DNA from: an uncultured Collinsella sp.
GTDB taxonomy: Bacteria > Actinomycetota > Coriobacteriia > Coriobacteriales > Coriobacteriaceae
NCBI GenBank assembly: GCA_958428675.1
Contig: CAUAGV010000001.1
Location: 1 to 50,028 of the forward strand
DNA: 50,028 bases
Direction of reading: 5' to 3'
The notes beneath the pieces were generated by a model. The model ran no database searches and was not told the origin of the DNA. It was given only the letters and a program-made list of their open reading frames with translations. Position 1 is the first letter of the stretch. Every line of letters starts with the position of its first letter. Shown here piece by piece: positions 34,525-42,857 of the stretch. A program made the position numbers and the translations under genes.

Positions 34525-35952
34525 ATGGCAGTAGATAACAAGCAGATTGCCACCGATGTCCTCGAGCTCGTGGGCGGTGCGGAGAATGTCACCGTCGCCA
34601 CCAACTGCATGACGCGCCTGCGTCTGACGCTCAAGGATAACAACAAGGTTGACGTGGAGAAGATCAAGAAGGTCAAGGGTGTTCTGGGTTGCCAGTTCGC
34701 CGGCAGCCAGCTCCAGGTCATCATCGGCCAGAACGTGCCCAAGGTGCTCGCCGAGTTCGTCGCCATCTCCGGCGTCAAGCAGGGTGAGGCCGTCAACGAG
34801 AACCTCGATGCTCCCAAGGAGAAGTTCGAGCTCAAGAACCTGCCTAACATCATCCTCGACTATCTGTCCGGCTCCATGACCCAGCTCATCCCGCTGCTCA
34901 TGGCCGGCGGTCTGTTCCGTACCATCGCGGCCGTCCTCGGCCCCACCATGCTTGGTGTGCTCTCGGCCGACGACCCGACCTATACGTTCCTCTACACCAC
35001 GCTGTACGAGGCCACGTTCACCTTTATCCCCATCTACCTGGGTTATGCCGCGGCTAAGAAGCTCGGCGCCAGCCCGGTGCTCGGCATGCTGCTCGGTGGC
35101 GCCCTCATGGCTCCTTCCGTGGTGAGCGTCGCCACCCAGGAGGGCGGCGGAATCATCTCCGTCTACGGCATCCAGATCGCTGCTGCCAACTATCAGCAGT
35201 CCGTCCTGCCGATCATCCTTTCGGTGCCTGTCCTCTACTTCGTCGAGAAGTTCTTTAAGAAGGTCATGCCCGACGTGCTGTCCACGGTCTTCACGCCGTT
35301 CTGCACCATGATCGTTACCATCCCCATCGCCTTCATCGTCCTCGCCCCCATCGGCAACGAGATCGGTACGCTGATCGCTAACGCCCTCTTCGGCCTTGCT
35401 GACCTTGGCGGCATCGGTATCCTGATCGTCATGGCCGTCCTCGGCGCCTTCTGGCAGCTCTTCGTGGTCTGCGGCATGCACATGCCCGTCATCCTGCTCG
35501 CCCAGGTTCAGATCATCGCTGCCGGTTACGATCCCTTCGTCTTCGTTTCCACCAACTGCGCTATGGCCGCTGTCTGGGGCTGCGCCTTCGGTGCCTTCCT
35601 CAAGATGAAGAACCCCGACGAGAAGTCTCTCGCCATCGGTTACGTCATCTCCGCCATCGCCGGCGGCGTCACCGAGCCCGCACTCTTCGGTATCCTCATG
35701 CGCTTCCGTCGCACCATGTTCGGCATGTTCATCGGCGGTGCTATCGGCGCTGTGTTCTCCGGCCTCATGGGTGTTACCTACTACCTCGCAGGCGGTGCCT
35801 CCAACTTCCTGGTCTTCACCAACTACCTGCAGGGTGGCCAGATGAACACCGTCTGGGCTATCGTCGGTATGGCAATCTCCTTTGTCATCGCCGCTGCCGT
35901 CGTCTTTGTCTCTGGCTTCTCCAAGGAGGAGCTCGCCGAGATGGAGGCCTAA
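34525..35952 (+). CDS. Beta-glucoside-type PTS transporter, EIIBC without EIIA (second copy)
   Basis: A 475-residue permease. Residues 1-90 are IIB with the phosphorylated Cys28 in ATNCMTRLRLTL; residues 100-465 are IIC (TQLIPLLMAGGLFRTIAAVLG; VCGMHMPVILLAQVQ; GGVTEPALFGILMRF). Like the copy at 18121 it has no IIA domain, so it depends on a IIA from elsewhere. Codons are strongly biased to common forms, which hints at high expression. GGGGAGGGG lies 4 bases before the ATG. It sits downstream of LacI-type operators and upstream of the DUF4038 apiosidase-like gene, so it may import the glycoside that enzyme attacks. Confidence 0.9.
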   Translation: MAVDNKQIATDVLELVGGAENVTVATNCMTRLRLTLKDNNKVDVEKIKKVKGVLGCQFAGSQLQVIIGQNVPKVLAEFVAISGVKQGEAVNENLDAPKEKFELKNLPNIILDYLSGSMTQLIPLLMAGGLFRTIAAVLGPTMLGVLSADDPTYTFLYTTLYEATFTFIPIYLGYAAAKKLGASPVLGMLLGGALMAPSVVSVATQEGGGIISVYGIQIAAANYQQSVLPIILSVPVLYFVEKFFKKVMPDVLSTVFTPFCTMIVTIPIAFIVLAPIGNEIGTLIANALFGLADLGGIGILIVMAVLGAFWQLFVVCGMHMPVILLAQVQIIAAGYDPFVFVSTNCAMAAVWGCAFGAFLKMKNPDEKSLAIGYVISAIAGGVTEPALFGILMRFRRTMFGMFIGGAIGAVFSGLMGVTYYLAGGASNFLVFTNYLQGGQMNTVWAIVGMAISFVIAAAVVFVSGFSKEELAEMEA

Positions 35953-35993
35953 GGCCAAGCCATTCGGTCGCATAAGACCTCACCTACACGACA

Positions 35994-36030
35994 GGGCCCC
36001 GTCAGGCGTAAGCCCGGCGGGGCCCTTCTT
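35994..36030 (+). terminator. Terminator or attenuator after the second PTS gene
   Basis: GGGCCCCG (35994-36001) pairs with CGGGGCCC (36018-36025), with a TTCTT tail. The downstream DUF4038 gene is on the same strand, so this may be partial. Confidence 0.7.
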
Positions 36031-36086
36031 GCAAGGTAGACTGATGGAGGCGGGTGAGATTCGCCCGCGAGGGTTTGCCAAGCGGC

Positions 36087-36121
36087 GGGGGCTTTCGCGC
36101 GGGGTTACCGCGAAAGCCCCC
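36087..36121 (+). other. Strong hairpin before the DUF4038 gene
   Basis: GGGGGCTTTCGCG (36087-36099) pairs perfectly with 36109-36121; outside it GGGTTTGC (36071-36078) can pair with GCAAATCC further on. No T-run follows. It could stabilise a processed downstream mRNA or modulate read-through from the PTS gene. Confidence 0.55.
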
Positions 36122-36161
36122 GGCGGTTCGCAAATCCTTTATCAAACGAAAGGACATGCAG

Positions 36162-37475
36162 ATGAGTTTGGGAAAGCTGACCGTCAACGGTCGCCAGGAC
36201 GGCTTTTTGTGCGAGGGCAAACCGTTCTTCTGGTTTGCCGATACGTGCTGGAGCGCATTTACGAGCATCGCCGAGGACGACTGGGACTACTACCTGACCC
36301 GCCGTGCCGAGCAGGGCATGAACGTGCTGCAGATCAACACGCTGCCGCAGTGGGATCGCTGCTGTCCCGATCTGGGCATTTGGCCCTATGCCAGCGAGGA
36401 CGGCGTGCACTTTGATTGGTCCCGTCCCAACCAGGCGTACTGGGATCGTGCCGCCGCCATGTGCCGTGCTGCCGTCGAGCACGGCATTCGTCCGGCGCTC
36501 GTGCTCATGTGGTGCAATTACGTGCCCGGTACCTGGGGCGCCAAGATCGCCGAGCGTTGCGGTGCCGAGATTATGCCTCGTGAGGAGGTTCGCGCCCACG
36601 TTGCCCGCGTTGTCGAGAACCTGGGCGAGTTCGACCCTGTCTACGTGGTGACGGGTGATACCGATTTTGCCGGTGACGAGGCGATCGCCTATTACGAGGA
36701 CGCGCTCGACGAGGTCGTCAAGCGTGCGCCCGAGGCGCTGCGCACCATGCACATCAACCGCGGCAATCGCACCATTCCGGTGCAGTATCTGGACCGTCTG
36801 GACTTTTACATGTTCCAGCCTGGCCACAACTACGAGGGTCAGCCCGAGGCTTGGCGCTTGCCGCAGGACTTTATCGCCAACTATCCCAAAAAGCCGATGG
36901 TCAACTCCGAGCCTTGCTACGAGCAGATGGGCGCGTCGCGCAACGTGTACTGGCGTTTTACCGCTCAGGATTGCCGCGCGAGCGTATGGTCGTCGATTCT
37001 TGCCGGCGCCAGTGCCGGCGTGACCTACGGCGCGCACGGCGTTTGGAACTGGCAGACGTCGCGCAGCCAGGGCTCGGTTCTGGGCGAGGGCTTTGACATG
37101 CCCTTCCGCTGGCAAGAGTGCCTGCAGTTTGCGGGCGTGTGGGACTTTGGCGCGATCGAGCATGTGCTTGCCAGCCTAGGCGCTACTGCCGGTGACGATG
37201 CGCTTGCCGTGGTTCCGGCGCAGGAGCTGCTCGATGACGCGCGCGAGGCCATCCGTGTGGCGCGCGTTGGCGATCGCGTCGTCACGTACCTGCCGCGCAC
37301 CACGGCGCTCACGTTTAAGCTCGACGGCGCGCGTGGCTGGACGGCGACGGCCCTCGACATGGAGGACAAGCGCATCGCCAAGCTGCCCGTTCGCGACAAC
37401 GGTGACGGCACCGTGCGCGTGGCGCAGCATCCCTTTGAGCACGACGCTCTGCTCGTGGTTTCGCCGGCGCATTAA
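36162..37475 (+). CDS. DUF4038 / GH140 apiosidase-like glycoside hydrolase
   Basis: A 437-residue TIM-barrel glycosidase of the DUF4038 (apiosidase-like) family, with a small C-terminal beta domain (about 350-437). LTVNGRQDGFLCEGKPFFWFADTCW is the typical N-terminus; VTGDTDF (163-169) and NSEPCYE (248-254) carry the acidic residues placed where the GH140 catalytic Asp and Glu are expected. The characterised member, BT1012 from Bacteroides, removes apiose from rhamnogalacturonan II. There is no signal peptide, so it probably acts in the cytoplasm on an imported glycoside. ATG at 36162 is chosen because AAAGGA lies 7 bases upstream; the ATG at 36156 is too close. It follows the PTS gene. Confidence 0.85.
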   Translation: MSLGKLTVNGRQDGFLCEGKPFFWFADTCWSAFTSIAEDDWDYYLTRRAEQGMNVLQINTLPQWDRCCPDLGIWPYASEDGVHFDWSRPNQAYWDRAAAMCRAAVEHGIRPALVLMWCNYVPGTWGAKIAERCGAEIMPREEVRAHVARVVENLGEFDPVYVVTGDTDFAGDEAIAYYEDALDEVVKRAPEALRTMHINRGNRTIPVQYLDRLDFYMFQPGHNYEGQPEAWRLPQDFIANYPKKPMVNSEPCYEQMGASRNVYWRFTAQDCRASVWSSILAGASAGVTYGAHGVWNWQTSRSQGSVLGEGFDMPFRWQECLQFAGVWDFGAIEHVLASLGATAGDDALAVVPAQELLDDAREAIRVARVGDRVVTYLPRTTALTFKLDGARGWTATALDMEDKRIAKLPVRDNGDGTVRVAQHPFEHDALLVVSPAH

Positions 37476-37497
37476 GGAAAACGGAATAACGCAAGAG

Positions 37498-37528
37498 AAA
37501 AGGCCCGGGTGGTAGCCCGGGCCTTTTT
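37498..37528. terminator. Bidirectional terminator between DUF4038 and TetR genes
   Basis: GGCCCGGG pairs with CCCGGGCC around a 6-base loop, with AAAA before and TTTTT after, so it serves both convergent genes. Confidence 0.92.
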
Positions 37529-37578
37529 ATATCAACACAGCCGTTGCGGTTGGTGATGGCGATTGCGTACTGCCGCTC

Positions 37579-38220
37579 TTAACGGTAGCCCTCCCAGAGG
37601 GGAAGGGGAAAGAGGATGTCCTCAAACTTAGACCACTCGGCGGGATAGTCGATCTCGTCGGGTCGCGCCACCCAACGGCCTTCCAATCCATACATCGCCG
37701 CCAGCGCGCACGAGATGGCTTCGGTGGCGTCGATTCCCTCGGGAACGCTCCAGTTAACATCGGGCTCGGGCTCGATAACACCGCGCGAGCGGTCGTTGAA
37801 ATACTCGTGCAGGGGGCTCTCCGTGCTCATGGCCTCGGTATTGAGCATCTGGAAGAGCATGACGAGCTCGGGCTGGTTGTTGTTCTCCGCCACGAGCAGA
37901 CGGCAGTATTCGGGAATCTTGGGGCTCTGGCCCTCAAATGCCCCGCCAGGATGAAAGAGGGAGAGATAGTCGTCTAAGGTTGAGCTGCGATCGTAATAGC
38001 GACGGATCACCTCGACCAAAAGTCCGTGCTTGCTGCCCACGTAGTGCAGCACGCCCGCCTGGGTGATACCCACCTCGTCGGCTACAGCCTGGAGCGACAT
38101 GCCGTTAAAGCCGCGCGCGTTGATAAGCCGCACGGCCGCCGAGACAATCTGGTCAAGGCGTTCCTGCGCCGCAGCGCTGCGTTTCTTTGCCGCGGGTGTG
38201 GGAGTTTTCTGAGTGTCCAT
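37579..38220 (-). CDS. TetR/AcrR family transcriptional regulator
   Basis: A 213-residue regulator. The N-terminal helix-turn-helix (residues about 20-66) reads QIVSAAVRLINARGFNGMSLQAVADEVGITQAGVLHYVGSKHGLL, the standard TetR pattern. The C-terminal domain (80-213) is the ligand and dimer domain and has no recognisable ligand signature. It is divergent from an MFS transporter, with two palindromic sites in the gap, so it probably represses the transporter and the glycosidase downstream. No good ribosome-binding site precedes the ATG at 38220; the start is the weakest part of this call. Confidence 0.88.
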   Translation of the reverse strand: MDTQKTPTPAAKKRSAAAQERLDQIVSAAVRLINARGFNGMSLQAVADEVGITQAGVLHYVGSKHGLLVEVIRRYYDRSSTLDDYLSLFHPGGAFEGQSPKIPEYCRLLVAENNNQPELVMLFQMLNTEAMSTESPLHEYFNDRSRGVIEPEPDVNWSVPEGIDATEAISCALAAMYGLEGRWVARPDEIDYPAEWSKFEDILFPLPLWEGYR

Positions 38221-38339
38221 ATAAATCGCGCTGCCTTATTTAGGGCGGCTCGAGTATTGCCGCCAAATGCCTTTTGTATACCCCATAGCTTACCTCAGCC
38301 GTTCAGCGGCTCAAAACAACCGTTTACCGCTCTTATTGG

Positions 38340-38403
38340 TTACTGAGTACTTAGTAAGCGTACTATACAGGTCGTGGAAGTTACTTACTAGTTAGTAAGT
38401 AAC
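38340..38403. promoter_or_regulatory. TetR-type operators between tetR and MFS genes
   Basis: In the 307-base gap 38221-38527, a palindrome at 38380-38403 has perfect 11-base arms GTTACTTACTA around GT. A near-palindrome TTACTGAGTACTTAGTAA lies at 38340-38357 and shares the TTAGTAA half-site. TACTAT at 38361-38366 between them could be a -10 box for the MFS gene. Confidence 0.7.
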
Positions 38404-38527
38404 AACCCAATAGACGCTCGCGAGCGGCCGTACCCCATTCCACGGCCGCCGCATCCAGTGGGTTTGACCCCTTGACCCTTGGTGCACGGGCGCCCTCGCG
38501 CATTCCATCACAGAGAGGATCTATCCC

Positions 38528-39820
38528 ATGGCAAATCAAACCGCCGCGGCGATTGACGAGAACGCCATCGCCCCCGACACCGGAAAGCCCATGACCAAAA
38601 CCGAGACATGGCGCTTTATGATCGGCTTTATTATCTTTGGCGTTATGTGGATGATGTCGGGCACGATCGGCTCCAACGTCTTGTTCCCCGAGCGTTTTAA
38701 CGGCCTTAATATTGGTCAGCCCGAGGCAATTCTCGCGGCGATGAACTCGGTCGGTTCAATCTTCGCTCTGTTCTCAAATCTCGTTTTCGGCGCGCTTTCC
38801 GACCGCTGCCACAGCCGCTTTGGCAAGCGCACACCGTTTATCGTTCTCGGCGGTTTTATCTGCGGCTGTGCTTTCTGGAGCACTTCGGTCGCGACCACAC
38901 TTCCCATGATCGTCGCCTCCTGGTGCGTGCTGCAGATTGGCCTCAACTGCATGCTTGCCCCTGCTGTTGCCGTGCTTTCCGACCGCATTCCGCTTAACAA
39001 GCGCGGCACGCTCTCCGCATTCTATGGCGGCGGTGCAACGGCTGGCCAGTCGATTGGCACCATCATCGGTACGCAGTTCCTTTCCAACCCAGTTCCTGGC
39101 TTTATCATCGGCACGGCCTCTTGGTTGCTGACCGGCATCCTCGCCGTCATCATTTGGCCGCGCGAGAAGTCTGCCGCTCTTGACGAGGACGAGCAGTCCG
39201 AGAAGCTCAATCTCAAGTCGCTGCTGCTCATGTTCGTTCCGCCCACCAAGAACTGCCGCGACTTTTATCTGGCGCTCTTTGGCCGCCTGCTCCTCATCTT
39301 CGGTTACTTCTGCATCAACGGATATCAGCTCTACATCCTCGAGAAGTACATCGGTCTTCCCGTGGCAGAAGCCGGCGCCGTCCTCTCCTCCATGTCCGTC
39401 GTGATCATGGTCGTGTCGCTTGTCGCTTCGCTTACCTCGGGCGCTATCTCCGACAAGATCGGCCGCCGCAAGCCCATCATCCTCGTCGCAACGATCATGA
39501 TGTGCATCGGCATCGCTCTGCCCTGGCTGCTTAAGTCCGTTATCGGCATGTACGGATTCGCGCTGCTGGCCGGACTTGGTTATGGTATTTACTCTTCCGT
39601 CGACCAGGCACTCAATGTCGATGTTCTGCCCGATAAGGAGAACGCCGGCAAGGACCTGGGCATCCTCAACATCGCCAACACCATCGGCCAGATCCTTGGC
39701 CCCATCGTGACCTCGGCAATCGTTGTCGCCACCGGCTCCTATTTCATGGCGTTCCCGATCTCCATCGTGCTCATCGCCGTGGGCTATGTGTTCATCATGC
39801 TCATCAAGAACGCTAGGTAA
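38528..39820 (+). CDS. MFS transporter, probably sugar or glycoside uptake
   Basis: A 430-residue, 12-TM major facilitator. The loop 2-3 signature GALSDRCHSRFGKRTPFI and its repeat GAISDKIGRRKPII after TM8 are clear, and the overall layout resembles the sucrose/glycoside-cation symporter group. A short hydrophilic N-terminus of about 25 residues precedes TM1. The likely cargo is the substrate of the DUF5060 glycosidase encoded 87 bases downstream. GAGAGG lies 9 bases before the ATG. The gene is divergent from tetR across palindromic operators. Confidence 0.88.
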   Translation: MANQTAAAIDENAIAPDTGKPMTKTETWRFMIGFIIFGVMWMMSGTIGSNVLFPERFNGLNIGQPEAILAAMNSVGSIFALFSNLVFGALSDRCHSRFGKRTPFIVLGGFICGCAFWSTSVATTLPMIVASWCVLQIGLNCMLAPAVAVLSDRIPLNKRGTLSAFYGGGATAGQSIGTIIGTQFLSNPVPGFIIGTASWLLTGILAVIIWPREKSAALDEDEQSEKLNLKSLLLMFVPPTKNCRDFYLALFGRLLLIFGYFCINGYQLYILEKYIGLPVAEAGAVLSSMSVVIMVVSLVASLTSGAISDKIGRRKPIILVATIMMCIGIALPWLLKSVIGMYGFALLAGLGYGIYSSVDQALNVDVLPDKENAGKDLGILNIANTIGQILGPIVTSAIVVATGSYFMAFPISIVLIAVGYVFIMLIKNAR

Positions 39821-39838
39821 TCCGTCGCTCTCTTTCCT

Positions 39839-39870
39839 TCCGTCGGGCAGCGTTCGCGTTGCCCGACGGA
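39839..39870 (+). other. Intercistronic hairpin
   Basis: TCCGTCGGGCA (39839-39849) pairs perfectly with TGCCCGACGGA (39860-39870). No T-run follows, and the next gene starts 37 bases later on the same strand, so it may be an mRNA-stability element, not a full terminator. Confidence 0.55.
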
Positions 39871-39907
39871 CTCCGACTATTCAATCGCTTAACTTGGAGG
39901 CGTTATT

Positions 39908-41440
39908 ATGACCACCGTCGAGCAGTACAAGGTGTTTAAGCTCGAGCTCACGGGCACCGCGGCCGGCAATCCCTATGTCGAGGTCGAGCTGTCGGCACGG
40001 TTCGCCCGCGCAGATGGCCAGGACAGCTTTGAGGTCCATGGCTTCTACAAGGGCAATGGATGCTACCGAATTAACTTTATGCCCGAGAGCGCCGGCGTCT
40101 GGAACTACGCGGTGAGTTCCAACGACCCCGAGCTCGATGGTACCGCCGGCTCTTTTGAGGCCGTGCCTGCCACGGGCGACAACCATGGTCGTGTGCTGCT
40201 GGCAAAAGACGTGCTTGCCCACGACGCTCCGTTCATTACCGACGAGGATTCCAACTTTGCCTACGAGGATGGAACGTGCTACCTGCCCTTTGGCACCACT
40301 TGCTATGCCTGGACCAACCAGGATACGGCCTTGCAGGAGCAGACGCTCGAGACGCTCGCCACCTCTCCGTTCAACAAGATCCGCATGTGTGTCTTCCCCA
40401 AGTTCTACGACTATAACGTTGAGGACCCGGCGATGTATGCCTACGAGGGCGAGAAGGGCGATTTCGACCATTACCGCTTCTATGAGCCGTTTTGGGAGAA
40501 CCTTGAGCACCGCATCGAGCAGCTCGACGAGCTGGGCATCCAGGCGGACCTCATCGTTTTGCATCCGTACGACAAGCCCGAGGTCTGGGGCTTCTCTCGT
40601 ATGACGCGCGAGGAGGATGTTTTCTACCTGACGTATGTCGCCCGCCGCTTCTCGGCATACAAGAACATCTGGTGGAGCCTTGCCAACGAGTGGGATCTTA
40701 TGCCGTGGAAGCCGGCCGAGGACTGGGATCGCTATGCCCGCATCATCATGGCGAACGACCCGTATGGTCATCTGCGCAGCATCCACAATTGCCGCGAGAT
40801 CTTTGACCACAGCCATCCGTGGATTACGCATGTGAGCTACCAGAGGTGCGACCTTAAGAACACGGCCGAGGACGTTACCACGCTGCGCGCGCAGTATAAC
40901 AAGCCGGTTTTGATCGACGAGGTCGGCTATGAGGGCAACATCAACTGGGGTTGGGGCAACCTGACCGCTCAGGAGCTCGTGCGTCGTTTCTGGGAGGGCA
41001 GTTTACGTGGCGGTTATGTGACCCACGGTGAGACCTACGTCGACCGCGGACCCAAGCTGTGGTGGGCGCACGGCGGCAAGCTCTACGGCGACTCGCCCGA
41101 GCGCATTGGCTTTTGCCGTCGCTACATGGAGGCGCTGCCGGCCGATTTTGACTGGGTGCCCGATGAGGTCGGTATCCTTGACGGTACGTTTACCTGGGAT
41201 GTCACCTGCATGTCCAACGACCATGGCCGCGGGACTGCCGATGTCCTTATGTACTTTGGATTCAACCGTCCGGCGTATCGTGAGTTTGAGGGCGAGTCGG
41301 GCGCTCGATACAAGGTGAGTGTCGTGGACACATGGGGCATGACGGAGGAGGAGCTTCCCGGAACCTTTGAGGGCAAGTTCCGCATCGATCTCCCAAGTAA
41401 GCAGTATATGATGCTTCGCCTGACCAAATTAGAGGCGTAA
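39908..41440 (+). CDS. DUF5060/DUF4038/DUF5605 glycoside hydrolase
   Basis: A 510-residue enzyme. Residues 1-90 form a DUF5060 Ig-like domain (FEVHGFYKGNGCYRINFMPESAGVWNY), 100-420 a DUF4038-type TIM barrel, and 425-510 a DUF5605-like beta domain. Candidate catalytic residues are Glu261 in WWSLANEWDL (acid/base) and Glu338 in KPVLIDEVGYEG (nucleophile). The family belongs to the GH-A clan; members act on plant glycosides, but specificity is open. There is no signal peptide, so it works on imported substrate, probably from the MFS transporter just upstream. TGGAGG precedes the ATG. Confidence 0.85.
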   Translation: MTTVEQYKVFKLELTGTAAGNPYVEVELSARFARADGQDSFEVHGFYKGNGCYRINFMPESAGVWNYAVSSNDPELDGTAGSFEAVPATGDNHGRVLLAKDVLAHDAPFITDEDSNFAYEDGTCYLPFGTTCYAWTNQDTALQEQTLETLATSPFNKIRMCVFPKFYDYNVEDPAMYAYEGEKGDFDHYRFYEPFWENLEHRIEQLDELGIQADLIVLHPYDKPEVWGFSRMTREEDVFYLTYVARRFSAYKNIWWSLANEWDLMPWKPAEDWDRYARIIMANDPYGHLRSIHNCREIFDHSHPWITHVSYQRCDLKNTAEDVTTLRAQYNKPVLIDEVGYEGNINWGWGNLTAQELVRRFWEGSLRGGYVTHGETYVDRGPKLWWAHGGKLYGDSPERIGFCRRYMEALPADFDWVPDEVGILDGTFTWDVTCMSNDHGRGTADVLMYFGFNRPAYREFEGESGARYKVSVVDTWGMTEEELPGTFEGKFRIDLPSKQYMMLRLTKLEA

Positions 41441-41476
41441 AACAAAGATAATCGGCTCCGGGCGTGACTTGCTGCA

Positions 41477-41514
41477 CGACCATCGCAGGGGGGGGGTAGT
41501 CCTTGTGATGGTCG
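41477..41514 (+). repeat. Hairpin with a nine-G tract in its loop
   Basis: CGACCATC (41477-41484) pairs with GATGGTCG (41507-41514); the loop contains a homopolymer of nine G at 41488-41496. The arms can extend imperfectly on both sides. It lies 40 bases before the ROK gene start. Confidence 0.6.
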
Positions 41515-41554
41515 CGGCGATGCACGTCCGGGGCTATGCTTGTAAGGAGTGAAC

Positions 41555-42466
41555 ATGCAGGAGTTTTTTGGAATCGATGTGGGCGGTACGGCCGTTAAAT
41601 GGGCTGTGCTGGGCGAGGATTTTTCCATCCGCGAGCGCGGAAGCCTGCCGACGGGCTTTACCACGGCTGATGAGACGGTCGCGGCGCTGATCTCGCTCGT
41701 CGAGCCGTATCGCGAGCGCGTGAGCGCCGTGGGCGTGAGTGCGCCCGGCGGCATCTACGAGGGAGATGTCACAGGAACGATCCATCGCGGTGGTGCGCTC
41801 ACGTTTATGGATGGCTGCCCGCTGGGAAAGCTCATGCGCGAGGCTCTGGGGGTGCCGATTGCCGTCAATAACGACGGTAAGTGCTGCGCACTCGGTGAGT
41901 ATGCGGCTGGCGCTCTGCGCGGGACGCGTTTTGGCGTGGTGCTCGCTATCGGCACGGGCATCGGCGGCGGTATCGTCACCGACGGCAAGGTCCTGCGCGG
42001 CGCGCACTGCTTTGCAGGCGAGTTTAGCTTCTTGCGCAACGATGTCACGACTGCTGCGAGCATGGAAAACTCCTTTGCGGGTTCGGGCGGTTGGCGTGCG
42101 CTCCGCGATGCCGCCGTTGCCGAGAAGGGCCTGCCTGCGGATTCTCCGGTGGACGGCCGCCGCGTCTTTGAGTGGATCGCGGATGGCGACATGTCGGCGC
42201 AGCGCGCGCTCGACCGCTACGCTCGCTCATTTGACGGACAGCTCATCAACCTGCAGGCCGTGCTCGACCCCGAGGTCTTTGTGATCGCAGGCGGCATCTC
42301 GTGCCATCCCGAGCTCGTCGATGCCCTGCGTGCGCAGATGCCGCTGGCCCTTGCGAGTTACGAAGGGACCCTTGCCGGCATTCCTGTGCCGCAGATAAAG
42401 GCGGCCGAGCTCGGCAACGACGCCAACCTTTACGGTGCTGTCCAGGAGGCTATGCGACTGGTGTAG
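41555..42466 (+). CDS. ROK family sugar kinase without the zinc motif
   Basis: A 303-residue ROK protein: the phosphate loop is FFGIDVGGTAVKWAVL, VNNDGKCCALGEYAAGALRG holds the catalytic Asp, and AIGTGIGGGIVTDGKVLRG is the second phosphate site. There is no DNA-binding domain, so it is a kinase, not a repressor. The CxCGxxGC zinc motif of many ROK glucokinases is missing; GEFSFLRNDVTTAASMENS stands in its place, as in beta-glucoside kinase-type members. It probably phosphorylates glucose or a glucoside released or taken up by the preceding genes. AAGGAG lies 5 bases before the ATG at 41555. Confidence 0.88.
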   Translation: MQEFFGIDVGGTAVKWAVLGEDFSIRERGSLPTGFTTADETVAALISLVEPYRERVSAVGVSAPGGIYEGDVTGTIHRGGALTFMDGCPLGKLMREALGVPIAVNNDGKCCALGEYAAGALRGTRFGVVLAIGTGIGGGIVTDGKVLRGAHCFAGEFSFLRNDVTTAASMENSFAGSGGWRALRDAAVAEKGLPADSPVDGRRVFEWIADGDMSAQRALDRYARSFDGQLINLQAVLDPEVFVIAGGISCHPELVDALRAQMPLALASYEGTLAGIPVPQIKAAELGNDANLYGAVQEAMRLV

Positions 42467-42483
42467 CGCATTGGACATAATCG

Positions 42484-42606
42484 TTGGGGACGTTCTTGTT
42501 TGACTAGTCGTTTAAGAACGTCCCCAATGACTACTCACAGAATGAGAGTGGATAATCTCCCGTTTTGGCCTGCATACAGGCTCAAAGTGGGAGATTATCC
42601 ACTCTC
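42484..42606. repeat. Double-hairpin intergenic repeat, copy B (123 bp)
   Basis: The gap 42467-42857 is non-coding. Hairpin 1 has arms TTGGGGACGTTCTT (42484-42497) and its inverse (42514-42527) around a GACTAGTC centre. Hairpin 2 has arms GAGAGTGGATAATCTCCC (42544-42561) and a perfect inverse (42589-42606). Another inverted 20-mer copy follows at 42638-42658. The same 123-bp unit occurs at 48582-48704. Confidence 0.85.
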
Positions 42607-42841
42607 GTCATTTGATTGGCACTTGTGACACTTGCACTCATTGGGGACGTACTTAAATTAGTGGCAGTTGGGGACACTCCTTGCCGAGCTGCAAGCCGTG
42701 CGCGCCCCTTCTGGGCCTTGCGGCTCAAAATCGGTTTACGCCGTGGGCTGTTGGGGGTCAAATTGACGGCATTTCGAGGATGGGTTCGATATTGGGACTG
42801 GTTCTCTACTAGAATAGATTTGCAGGCAATTAAACGACTGC

Positions 42842-42852
42842 GGGGGGGGGGG
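42842..42852 (+). repeat. Poly-G tract (11 G) at the ribosome-binding site of the LuxR gene
   Basis: Eleven consecutive G residues end 5 bases before the ATG at 42858, exactly where the Shine-Dalgarno sequence should be. There is no other ribosome-binding site. Tracts of this length are prone to slipped-strand changes, so translation may vary between cells. Confidence 0.8.
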
Positions 42853-42857
42853 TATTC

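Noticed and set aside
41477..41514. Nine-G tract before the ROK gene as a phase-variation switch
   Set aside because: It lies in a hairpin loop 59 bases from the start codon, away from the ribosome-binding site, with no clear promoter overlap; mentioned only as context.
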